Below, one piece after another: positions 55,988-64,000 of a stretch of 64,000 nt of DNA (within the stretch, counting starts at the first letter, position 1; the number at the start of each line of letters is the position of its first letter). Both the position numbers and the translations under genes were made by a program. Under the pieces are notes generated by a model. The model was not told the DNA's origin. It ran no database searches and saw only the letters and a list, made by a program, of their open reading frames with translations. The DNA is taken from the NCBI RefSeq assembly GCF_017968885.1, contig NZ_CP072913.1, positions 6,364,501 to 6,428,500 on the forward strand, written 5' to 3'. This DNA comes from Pseudomonas sp. Tri1. GTDB lineage: Bacteria; Pseudomonadota; Gammaproteobacteria; Pseudomonadales; Pseudomonadaceae.

Positions 55988-56070
55988 GACCGCGAAGCGG
56001 TCGCCTTTGCGTTGGCGTAACCGGTTGATCGTGGCAGGATGTCGAAGTTATCGACCGAGACTTTTTGACC

Positions 56071-57573
56071 ATGCCGCCATCCCAAGCCAAGAATCTGTCC
56101 CTGATTGCTGCCATAGACCTGGGCTCCAATAGCTTCCACATGGTCGTCGCCAAGGCCCAGAACGGGGAAATCCGCATTCTTGAGCGGCTCGGCGAGAAGG
56201 TCCAACTGGCCGCCGGTATCGACGAAGAACGCCAGTTGAGTGAAGAATCCATCCAGCGCGGGCTCGATTGTCTCAAGCGGTTCGCCCAACTGATCAACGG
56301 CATGCCCCTGGGCGCGGTGCGGATCGTGGGCACCAACGCCCTGCGCGAGGCGCGCAACCGCGGCGAATTCATCCGCCGTGCCGAAGAGATCCTCGGCCAC
56401 CCGGTGGAAGTCATCTCCGGCCGTGAAGAGGCCCGCCTGATCTACCTCGGCGTGTCCCACACCCTGGCCGACACCCCGGGCAAACGCCTGGTGGCGGACA
56501 TCGGCGGCGGCAGTACCGAGTTCATCATTGGCCAGCGTTTCGAGCCGCTGCTGCGCGAAAGCCTGCAGATGGGCTGCGTCAGCTACACCCAGCGCTATTT
56601 CCGCGACGGCAAGATCACCCCGGCTCGCTACGCCCAAGCCTATACGGCGGCGCGCCTGGAAATCATGAGTATCGAACACGCCCTCCATCGCCTGACCTGG
56701 GATGAAGCCATCGGCTCCTCAGGCACCATTCGCGCCATTGGCCTGGCGCTCAAGGCTGGCGGGCATGGCAGTGGCGAAGTCAATGCCGAGGGTCTGGCTT
56801 GGCTCAAGCGCCGGGTGTTCAAGCTCGGCGATGCGGACAAGATCGACTTTGAAGGCATCAAGCCTGACCGCCGGGCGATTTTCCCGGCGGGCCTGGCGAT
56901 TCTGGAAGCGATTTTCGACGCTCTCGAATTGCAGCGCATGGACCACTGCGAGGGCGCCCTGCGCGAAGGCGTGCTGTATGACCTACTGGGGCGTCATCAC
57001 CACGAAGACGTCCGTGAACGCACCCTGGGCTCGCTCATGGAGCGTTATCACGTCGATCAGGAACAGGCGGCACGAGTCGAGCGCAAGGCGCTGCATGCCT
57101 TCGACCAGGTGGCCGATGATTGGGATCTGAACGACGGTGTCTGGCGCGAATTGCTGGGCTGGGCCGCCAAGGTGCATGAAGTGGGCCTGGACATCGCCCA
57201 CTATCACTACCACAAGCATGGCGCCTACCTGATCGAGCACTCGGACCTGGCGGGCTTCTCCCGGGAAGACCAGCAGATGCTCGCGCTATTGGTGCGCGGT
57301 CACCGACGCAATATTCCCAAGGATAAATTTGCCGAGTTCGGCGATGACGGCATCAAACTGATTCGCCTGTGCGTGCTGCTGCGCTTTGCGATCCTGTTCC
57401 ACCACATCCGCGGCACCCAGGAAATGCCCCAGGTGGTCCTGCACGCCAATGGCGATCAGCTGGATGTGCTGTTTCCCGAAGGTTGGCTGGAAGAGAACCA
57501 ACTGACCCAGGCCGACTTCGCCCAGGAAGCCGACTGGCTAACCCGGGTTGGGATTGTGCTGAATATTCACTGA
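56071..57573 (+). CDS. ppx: Exopolyphosphatase
   Basis: This 500-residue Ppx/GppA-family ASKHA enzyme removes terminal phosphate from polyphosphate. [11 protein letters not shown] (about 14-24) and [14 protein letters not shown] form the phosphate and nucleotide loops. The C-terminal HD-like part has [12 protein letters not shown]. The ATG at 56071 is preferred over an in-frame TTG at 56065. It is convergent with ppk across a palindromic repeat, the usual Pseudomonas ppx/ppk arrangement. Confidence 0.93.
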   Translation: MPPSQAKNLSLIAAIDLGSNSFHMVVAKAQNGEIRILERLGEKVQLAAGIDEERQLSEESIQRGLDCLKRFAQLINGMPLGAVRIVGTNALREARNRGEFIRRAEEILGHPVEVISGREEARLIYLGVSHTLADTPGKRLVADIGGGSTEFIIGQRFEPLLRESLQMGCVSYTQRYFRDGKITPARYAQAYTAARLEIMSIEHALHRLTWDEAIGSSGTIRAIGLALKAGGHGSGEVNAEGLAWLKRRVFKLGDADKIDFEGIKPDRRAIFPAGLAILEAIFDALELQRMDHCEGALREGVLYDLLGRHHHEDVRERTLGSLMERYHVDQEQAARVERKALHAFDQVADDWDLNDGVWRELLGWAAKVHEVGLDIAHYHYHKHGAYLIEHSDLAGFSREDQQMLALLVRGHRRNIPKDKFAEFGDDGIKLIRLCVLLRFAILFHHIRGTQEMPQVVLHANGDQLDVLFPEGWLEENQLTQADFAQEADWLTRVGIVLNIH

Positions 57574-57586
57574 ATCCTGAAACCTT

Positions 57587-57618
57587 CTGTGGCGAGGGGA
57601 TAAGCCCCCTCGCCACAG
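57587..57618. repeat. Palindromic CTGTGGCGAGGGG repeat between ppx and ppk
   Basis: CTGTGGCGAGGGG (57587-57599) and CCCCTCGCCACAG (57606-57618) form a perfect 13-bp stem with a 6-base loop. It is the same family as the repeat at 27808-27835. A partial copy (CCTCCCTCGCCACAAGG) follows at about 57622. It sits where both convergent genes need to end. Confidence 0.88.
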
Positions 57619-57664
57619 CAACCTCCCTCGCCACAAGGCCTGAGTTCAGCTCCCGCCCAATCGC

Positions 57665-59881
57665 TCAACGAACCGCCAACACCGGGCTGCTCAAGCGCTC
57701 CAGCAAGGTCGCCTGGGCGCTGCGCGGGTTCTGGTTGCCGGTCGGCGTGTTGCGGATGTAACGGCCATCCGATTGCAGGCTCCAGCTGTGGGTGTTGTCG
57801 GTGAGGTAGCTTTCCAGCTCTTTCTTGACCCGCAGGATCAGCTTCTTGCCTTCCACCGGGAAGCAGGTCTCGACCCGCTTGTCGAGGTTGCGCTCCATCC
57901 AGTCGGCACTGGACAGGAACATCTGTTCCTCGCCGCCGTTGAGGAAGTAGAACACCCGGGTATGTTCCAGGAAACGCCCGATGATCGAGCGCACATGGAT
58001 GTTATGGGAAACCCCCGGAATGCCCGGCCGCAGGCAGCACATGCCACGCACCACCAGGTCGATGCGCACGCCCGACTGGCTGGCCTTGTACAACGCACGG
58101 ATGATTTTCGGATCGGTCAGCGAGTTGAATTTGGCAATGATGTGCGCCGGCTTGCCTTCCAGGGCGAACTGGGTTTCCCGGGCAATCATGTCGAGCATGC
58201 CCTTTTTCAGGGTAAATGGCGCATGCAGCAGTTTCTTCATGCGCAGGGTCTTGCCCATGCCGATCAACTGGCTGAACAGCTTGCCGACGTCTTCGCACAA
58301 AGCATCGTCAGAGGTCAGCAGGCTGTAGTCGGTGTACAGGCGGGCGTTGGCCGCGTGATAGTTGCCGGTGCCCAAGTGGGCGTAACGCACGATCTCACCA
58401 GCTTCGCGCCGCAGGATGAGCATCATCTTGGCGTGGGTCTTGAAACCGACCACGCCGTAGATCACCACCGCACCGGCCGCTTGCAGACGGCTGGCCAGTT
58501 GCAGGTTGGACTCTTCATCGAAGCGCGCCCGCAATTCGATCACCGCGGTGACTTCCTTGCCGTTTCGCGCCGCGTCCACCAGGGCGTCGACGATCTCCGA
58601 GTTGGCGCCGCTGCGATACAGGGTCTGGCGCACCGCCAATACGTGAGGGTCCTTGGCTGCCTGGCGCAACAGGTCGACCACCGGCGTGAACGACTCGAAC
58701 GGGTGCAACAGCAGGATGTCCTGCTTGCTGATCACACTGAAAATGTTCTCACTGTTCTGTAGCAGTTTCGGGATCTGTGGCGTGAACGGCAAATATTGCA
58801 GTTCCGGATGACTGTCCAGGCCGGTGATGCTGAACAGCCGGGTCAGGTTGACCGGGCCGTTGACCTGATACAGCTCGGTCTCATGCAGGTTGAATTGCTT
58901 GAGCAGGTAATCGGACAGGTGTTTCGGACAGGTATCGGCCACCTCCAGGCGCACCGCATCGCCGTAGCGACGGGAGAACAGCTCGCCGCGCAGGGCGCGG
59001 GCCAGGTCTTCGACGTCCTCGGTGTCCACCGACAGGTCGGCGTTACGGGTCAGGCGGAACTGGTAGCAACCCTTTACCTTCATGCCCTGGAACAGGTCAT
59101 CGGCGTGGGCATGGATCATCGACGACAGGAACACATAATTGTCGCCGGGACCGCCAACGTCTTCCGGTACACGGATGATACGTGGCAGCAGGCGTGGCGC
59201 GGGAATGATCGCCAGACCGGAATCGCGACCAAAGGCGTCGATACCTTCCAACTCGACGATGAAGTTCAGGCTTTTGTTGACCAGCAACGGGAACGGGTGC
59301 GTCGGGTCGAGGCCGATCGGCGTGATGATCGGCGCGATCTCGTCGCGGAAATAGCGGCGCACCCAGGTCTTGAGCTTGGTGGTCCAGTAGCGGCGACGAA
59401 TGAAGCGAACCTGGTGCTTTTCCAGCTCCGGCAACAGGATGTCGTTGAGGATCGCGTACTGACGGTCAACGTGGCCGTGGACCAGTTCACTGATGCGCGC
59501 CAGGGCCTGGTGCGGCTGCAAACCGTCGGCACCGGCTTGTTCACGGGCGAAGGTGATCTGCTTTTTCAGGCCGGCGACGCGGATTTCGAAGAACTCATCC
59601 AGGTTGCTGGAAAAGATCAGCAGGAACTTCAACCGTTCCAGCAGCGGGTAGGACTCATCCAGCGCCTGTTCCAGCACGCGGATATTGAACTGCAGTTGCG
59701 ACAGCTCGCGATGGATGTACAGGCTGCTGTCATCCAGGTTGGGAACGACAATCGCCGGGGCCGGGGCAGGCTCGATGACGGCCGGTGGAGCAGGCTCCAT
59801 TTCCGGCGGTGTCTCGGCAATTTGCTCGACCACGGGCTGAGCGTCTTTTACAGCAACTTCAGAGAGTCCTTCGGTATTCAT
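57665..59881 (-). CDS. ppk: Polyphosphate kinase 1
   Basis: This 738-residue enzyme builds polyphosphate from ATP. The conserved part begins [20 protein letters not shown] near residue 52. It carries the autophosphorylated His of [11 protein letters not shown] near 483 and [17 protein letters not shown]. About 50 residues of acidic, proline-rich sequence ([20 protein letters not shown]) precede the conserved domain; such an extension appears normal in Pseudomonas. It is convergent with ppx and 17 bases downstream of hemB. Confidence 0.95.
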   Translation of the reverse strand: MNTEGLSEVAVKDAQPVVEQIAETPPEMEPAPPAVIEPAPAPAIVVPNLDDSSLYIHRELSQLQFNIRVLEQALDESYPLLERLKFLLIFSSNLDEFFEIRVAGLKKQITFAREQAGADGLQPHQALARISELVHGHVDRQYAILNDILLPELEKHQVRFIRRRYWTTKLKTWVRRYFRDEIAPIITPIGLDPTHPFPLLVNKSLNFIVELEGIDAFGRDSGLAIIPAPRLLPRIIRVPEDVGGPGDNYVFLSSMIHAHADDLFQGMKVKGCYQFRLTRNADLSVDTEDVEDLARALRGELFSRRYGDAVRLEVADTCPKHLSDYLLKQFNLHETELYQVNGPVNLTRLFSITGLDSHPELQYLPFTPQIPKLLQNSENIFSVISKQDILLLHPFESFTPVVDLLRQAAKDPHVLAVRQTLYRSGANSEIVDALVDAARNGKEVTAVIELRARFDEESNLQLASRLQAAGAVVIYGVVGFKTHAKMMLILRREAGEIVRYAHLGTGNYHAANARLYTDYSLLTSDDALCEDVGKLFSQLIGMGKTLRMKKLLHAPFTLKKGMLDMIARETQFALEGKPAHIIAKFNSLTDPKIIRALYKASQSGVRIDLVVRGMCCLRPGIPGVSHNIHVRSIIGRFLEHTRVFYFLNGGEEQMFLSSADWMERNLDKRVETCFPVEGKKLILRVKKELESYLTDNTHSWSLQSDGRYIRNTPTGNQNPRSAQATLLERLSSPVLAVR

Positions 59882-59898
59882 CGCAAGTTCCTGGGAGG

Positions 59899-61014
<1,116 letters not shown>

Positions 61015-61117
61015 TTATTGTCATTGTAGGAATTGTTCACGTCGAGACACATTTCGATACTTTCCTGAATGTGCCTGAAGGGTTAGGCTGCGCGTTCATT
61101 TCGCCAGCACCCAGACA

Positions 61118-61741
61118 ATGCTCCAACAATTTCTGCATGACTTCGGCTACTTTGCCCTGTTTATCGGCACGTTCTTCGAAGGCGAAACCATCCTCGTGCT
61201 CGCAGGTTTCCTGGCGTTCCGTGGCTACATGGACATCAACCTGGTCGTGGTCGTGGCATTCTGCGGCAGCTACGCGGGCGATCAGCTGTGGTATTTCCTG
61301 GGCCGCAAGCATGGACGCAAGCTGCTGGCGCGCAAGCCGCGCTGGCAATTGATGGGTGATCGCGCGCTGGAACACATTCGCAAGCATCCGGACATCTGGG
61401 TCCTGAGCTTTCGCTTCGTCTATGGCCTGCGCACGGTGATGCCGGTGGCCATCGGCCTGTCAGGCTACCCGCCGGGCCGCTACCTGCTGCTCAACGGCAT
61501 CGGCGCGGCGATCTGGGCCACGGCGTTGGCCGCTGCCGCGTACCACTTCGGCGCGGTGCTCGAAGGCATGCTTGGCAGTATCAAGAAATATGAGCTGTGG
61601 GTACTCGGCGCCCTGTTGCTGCTGGGCCTGTGCCTGTGGCTACGGCGGCGCATCAAGAACGCTCGGCTGGCCCGCAAGGTCCTTGAAGCCGAGCGGCTGG
61701 AACAAGCCAGGTCCGGCGAATCTACGACGCCCACCGAGTAA
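61118..61741 (+). CDS. DedA family membrane protein
   Basis: This 207-residue inner-membrane protein of the DedA/SNARE-associated superfamily has about five membrane or re-entrant segments. The conserved FFEGETILVLAGFLA and RFVYGLRTVMPVAIGLSGYP (with the family Gly-x-Arg-x-x-x-Pro) are visible. DedA proteins support undecaprenyl-phosphate or phospholipid flipping and membrane energetics. The last 20 bases overlap the convergent desaturase-like gene. Which subfamily role applies is unknown. Confidence 0.9.
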   Translation: MLQQFLHDFGYFALFIGTFFEGETILVLAGFLAFRGYMDINLVVVVAFCGSYAGDQLWYFLGRKHGRKLLARKPRWQLMGDRALEHIRKHPDIWVLSFRFVYGLRTVMPVAIGLSGYPPGRYLLLNGIGAAIWATALAAAAYHFGAVLEGMLGSIKKYELWVLGALLLLGLCLWLRRRIKNARLARKVLEAERLEQARSGESTTPTE

Positions 61742-62957
61742 ACCGGTGGCGGCAGTAATACAGGCCAATGCCGCTGAGCAAGCTGTAGCTGAGCAGCCCG
61801 ACCCAGGCCACAGGGCCTGCCGGCCATAAGCCGACCAGCGGCGCCAGCCACACCAGCGGCAGGTTCGAGACCAACCGCAACAGCTCCAGCCTGAGTGCCC
61901 ACGGGCGATTCTCCAGGGCCACGCCCAGCACGAACAAGCCCAAGGCCACCGCCCCCCAGCCGAGCGCCAGGGCAGCGACTGGCAAGCTGTTCTCCAGGTT
62001 CATCAAGTAGCTGCCCAGCGCGATGTAGACGCAGAACTGCAAGGCCACGTACCACTGCTGATGCCCGTCCAGCGGCACGTCGAACTTGCGGAACTGACTC
62101 AAGTCCGGCTTGTTCAGCGGGAACCTGGCGGCCACATCCGCTGGCCGCCATCCGGTGGGCATGAACCAGATCCTCAGCTTGTCCCACCTGCGCTCGGCCC
62201 GCCGGGCATCCGCCCACAGCTGTGCATAAAACTGCAGGTTCGCCCACAACGGATTCCAGCTGGCCAGCGGCGTGGTCACGCCAAAAATCACCGGCTCGCT
62301 ATCGTCTTCTTCCTGGAAGGTGCCAAACAGACGGTCCCAAATAATGAACACCCCGCCGTAGTTGCGATCCATGTAGAGAGGGTTCTGTGCATGGTGAGCA
62401 CGATGATTGGACGGCGTAACGAAGCACCACTCCAGCCAGCCGAGCTTGGGAATGTGCTGGGTGTGGACCCAGAACTGGTACAGCAGATTCAGCGCCGCAA
62501 CGCTGACGAACACCACCAGCGGTACGCCGAGCACGGCCAATGGAAGGTAGAAAATCCAGCTCAGCACAAACCCCGTACTGGTCTGGCGCAACGCGGTGGA
62601 AAGGTTGTAGTCCTCGCTCTGGTGATGCACCGAATGGGCGGCCCAGAGGATGTTGCGTTCATGGCCCATGCGGTGCAGCCAGTAGTAGCAAAAGTCGTAG
62701 AACACAAACGCGAACACCCAGGTCCAGGCCCGGTCGGCGGGCAGATCAATCACGGCCAAGTGGTCGAGGGCGAAGGCGTAGGTCACCAACCCCACGCCCT
62801 TGGTCAGCAGGCCGGTGGTGGTCGACAGCACACCAGTGCTCAGGCTGTTGATCGCGTCCGCCACACGGTAGTGACTCACGCCACGCCAGCGATCAGCCAG
62901 CAGCTCGACGGCAATCAGCACGAAGAAGAACGGCACGGCATACAGAATGAAATTCAT
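61722..62957 (-). CDS. Sterol desaturase/fatty acid hydroxylase family membrane protein
   Basis: This 411-residue integral membrane di-iron protein carries the histidine motifs HRMGHE, HSVHHQ and HRAHHAQ, typical of the FA_hydroxylase superfamily. An extra C-terminal membrane region of about 110 residues follows. The bacterial substrate is unknown, and lipid hydroxylation or desaturation is an inference from the family. The ATG at 62957 is followed directly by a membrane segment (ILYAVPFFFVLIAVELLA). It is convergent with dedA. Confidence 0.9.
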   Translation of the reverse strand: MNFILYAVPFFFVLIAVELLADRWRGVSHYRVADAINSLSTGVLSTTTGLLTKGVGLVTYAFALDHLAVIDLPADRAWTWVFAFVFYDFCYYWLHRMGHERNILWAAHSVHHQSEDYNLSTALRQTSTGFVLSWIFYLPLAVLGVPLVVFVSVAALNLLYQFWVHTQHIPKLGWLEWCFVTPSNHRAHHAQNPLYMDRNYGGVFIIWDRLFGTFQEEDDSEPVIFGVTTPLASWNPLWANLQFYAQLWADARRAERRWDKLRIWFMPTGWRPADVAARFPLNKPDLSQFRKFDVPLDGHQQWYVALQFCVYIALGSYLMNLENSLPVAALALGWGAVALGLFVLGVALENRPWALRLELLRLVSNLPLVWLAPLVGLWPAGPVAWVGLLSYSLLSGIGLYYCRHRFTRWAS

Positions 62958-63071
62958 GACGCAATCCGAGCTTGGAGGTAACCGGCAGATTAGGTGTAGC
63001 TGCTGGAGAACCCTATGGCAACGAGTGACAAATTAGTGGACATTTAACGCCATGAATCTGGAGAAAAACCC

Positions 63072-63740
63072 ATGAGCAAAAAAATTGCAGTGATCCTTTC
63101 CGGCTGTGGCGTGTATGACGGCGCCGAGATCCACGAAAGCGTGATCACCTTGCTGCGTCTCGACCAGCGCGGGGCACAGGTGCAGTGTTTCGCCCCCAAC
63201 ATTGCCCAACTGCATGTGATCAATCACCTGACCGGCGAAGAAATGCCCGAGAGCCGCAACGTGTTGGTGGAGTCGGCACGAATCGCCCGGGGCAACGTGA
63301 AAGACTTGCGTGACGCCAAGGCCGAAGACTTCGATGCGTTGATCGTACCGGGTGGTTTCGGCTCGGCGAAAAATCTCTCCAACTTTGCTGTCGAGGGCGC
63401 CGCTTGCAGCGTCCAGCCGCAAGTCCTGGCACTGGCCGAGGCCTTTGCCGAAGCGGGCAAACCGGTGGGGCTGATCTGCATCTCCCCGGCCCTGGCAGCG
63501 AAAATCTATGGCCCCGGCGTGGTCTGCACCATCGGCAACGACGCCGACACCGCTGCCGCCGTGGTCAAGATGGGCGGCACTCACGAGGACTGTGCCGTTA
63601 CCGACATCGTCGAAGACACCGCCCGCAAACTGGTCAGCACCCCGGCCTACATGCTGGCGCGGAACATCAGCGAAGCGGCCTCGGGCATCAACAAGCTGGT
63701 GGACCGGGTGTTGGAACTGACGCACGAGAACGACGCCTGA
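63072..63740 (+). CDS. elbB: Isoprenoid biosynthesis glyoxalase ElbB
   Basis: This 222-residue DJ-1/PfpI-superfamily protein starts MSKKIAVILSGCGVYDGAEI with the conserved GFGSAKNLSNFAVEGA and the nucleophile-region cysteine of LICISPALAAKIYG. E. coli ElbB has weak glyoxalase activity and is linked to isoprenoid production. The ATG at 63072 has GGAG-like sequence about 12 nt upstream. It appears monocistronic. Confidence 0.91.
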   Translation: MSKKIAVILSGCGVYDGAEIHESVITLLRLDQRGAQVQCFAPNIAQLHVINHLTGEEMPESRNVLVESARIARGNVKDLRDAKAEDFDALIVPGGFGSAKNLSNFAVEGAACSVQPQVLALAEAFAEAGKPVGLICISPALAAKIYGPGVVCTIGNDADTAAAVVKMGGTHEDCAVTDIVEDTARKLVSTPAYMLARNISEAASGINKLVDRVLELTHENDA

Positions 63741-63747
63741 CCCACCG

Positions 63748-63840
63748 CTGCGGGAGCGAGCTTGCTCGCGATGACGTCAGTTCAGTGGCATAGGCATTGG
63801 CTGACACACCGCTATCGCGAGCAAGCTCGCTCCCACAGGG
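63748..63840. repeat. REP inverted pair (REPIN-like), copy 8
   Basis: CGCTGCGGGAGCGAGCTTGC (63746-63765, to 63773) and the inverted GCTATCGCGAGCAAGCTCGC (63811-63830, to 63840) repeat the canonical unit. The inner TGACACACCG mirrors the GGTGTATCAG flank of copy 2. It lies between the convergent elbB and yaiI genes. Confidence 0.92.
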
Positions 63841-63853
63841 GATCGGGCAAGAC

Positions 63854-64000
63854 TCAGGAGATTCGGGCCAACCGCGTCAGTATCCGGTCCAAGGCATTGG
63901 CAAACCCCTGTTTGTCCCGCTCGCTGTACGCCGCCGGGCCGCCACCCATGTGGCCCTGCTCACGCAAATCGGTGAACAGGTTGCGCACCGCCAGCCGATC
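63854..64000 (-). CDS. UPF0178 (YaiI) family protein, C-terminal part
   Basis: Reading the minus strand from the right edge to the stop at 63854 gives 48 residues, beginning DRLAVRNLFTDLREQGHMGG and ending in ALDRILTRLARIS, with GPAAYSERDKQGF between. This matches the C-terminus of UPF0178/YaiI proteins, which share a DUF188 domain. The N-terminus lies beyond the window. The function is unknown. Confidence 0.8.
   Translation of the reverse strand, partial: DRLAVRNLFTDLREQGHMGGGPAAYSERDKQGFANALDRILTRLARIS

Noticed and set aside
62061..62981. Plus-strand open frame opposite the desaturase-like gene
   Set aside because: The minus-strand product has three histidine motifs and membrane segments in the right order. 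The plus frame is a shadow.

Overview
The window looks like a chromosomal segment of a fluorescent Pseudomonas (P. fluorescens group). It has GC-rich coding sequence and recognisable Pseudomonas gene neighbourhoods: spu, ssu/lsfA, argA-argE, gcv, pepP-ubiH-ubiI, zapA-6S RNA, rho-trxA, and ppx/ppk-hemB. It also carries many short intergenic REP-type inverted repeats. Species cannot be fixed by reading alone. No phage, insertion sequence, tRNA, rRNA operon or CRISPR array is visible. The content is mostly core metabolism, transport and stress genes.

Layout. 1-6.4 kb is the polyamine cluster: spuD (cut by the left edge), spuC, spuB and spuA on the minus strand, divergent from spuI. Together they import putrescine/spermidine and degrade them through gamma-glutamylated intermediates. 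A TetR regulator follows. 7.4-13.0 kb is a sulfur-scavenging block on the minus strand: the ssuEADCBF alkanesulfonate operon preceded by the 1-Cys peroxiredoxin gene lsfA. The ssuE and lsfA upstream regions share an AT-rich motif. An OprD-family porin, argA, argE, a CYTH/CHAD protein, an Lrp regulator, a small ACT-like protein and an orphan GspE-type ATPase follow. A QmcA/NfeD membrane pair and a small DUF2388 protein come next.

24-36 kb holds gcvT-gcvH without gcvP, a Fur-boxed iron(III) ABC transporter (fbpA-fbpB), the ubiquinone hydroxylase operon pepP-ubiH-ubiI, ygfB, and then the divergent ZapB-like/zapA/6S RNA/5-formyl-THF cyclo-ligase set. An unlisted 48-residue membrane ORF and an EVE-domain protein close this part. 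36-41 kb is a YhiI-RbbA-YhhJ-like export operon, followed by a FliL-like secreted protein. 41-48 kb holds a quinone oxidoreductase, a frameshifted small secreted protein gene, glpT with a GlpR-like operator, a ChaC-like cyclotransferase, and ubiD with a flavin reductase.

48-64 kb holds an acyltransferase/SGNH protein, rho and trxA. A FadR-type regulator divergent from a four-gene amino-acid ABC operon follows; it appears inserted between trxA and ppx. Then come convergent ppx and ppk-hemB, dedA overlapping a sterol-desaturase-family gene, elbB, and the 3' end of a UPF0178 (YaiI) gene at the right edge.

I found no clear new multi-gene system. The items most worth following are the FadR/ABC cassette, the shared sulfur-starvation promoter motif, the spuA/spuI inverted repeat, the YhiI-RbbA-YhhJ operon, the orphan GspE and ACT-like pair, the small membrane ORF, and the frameshifted secreted protein.
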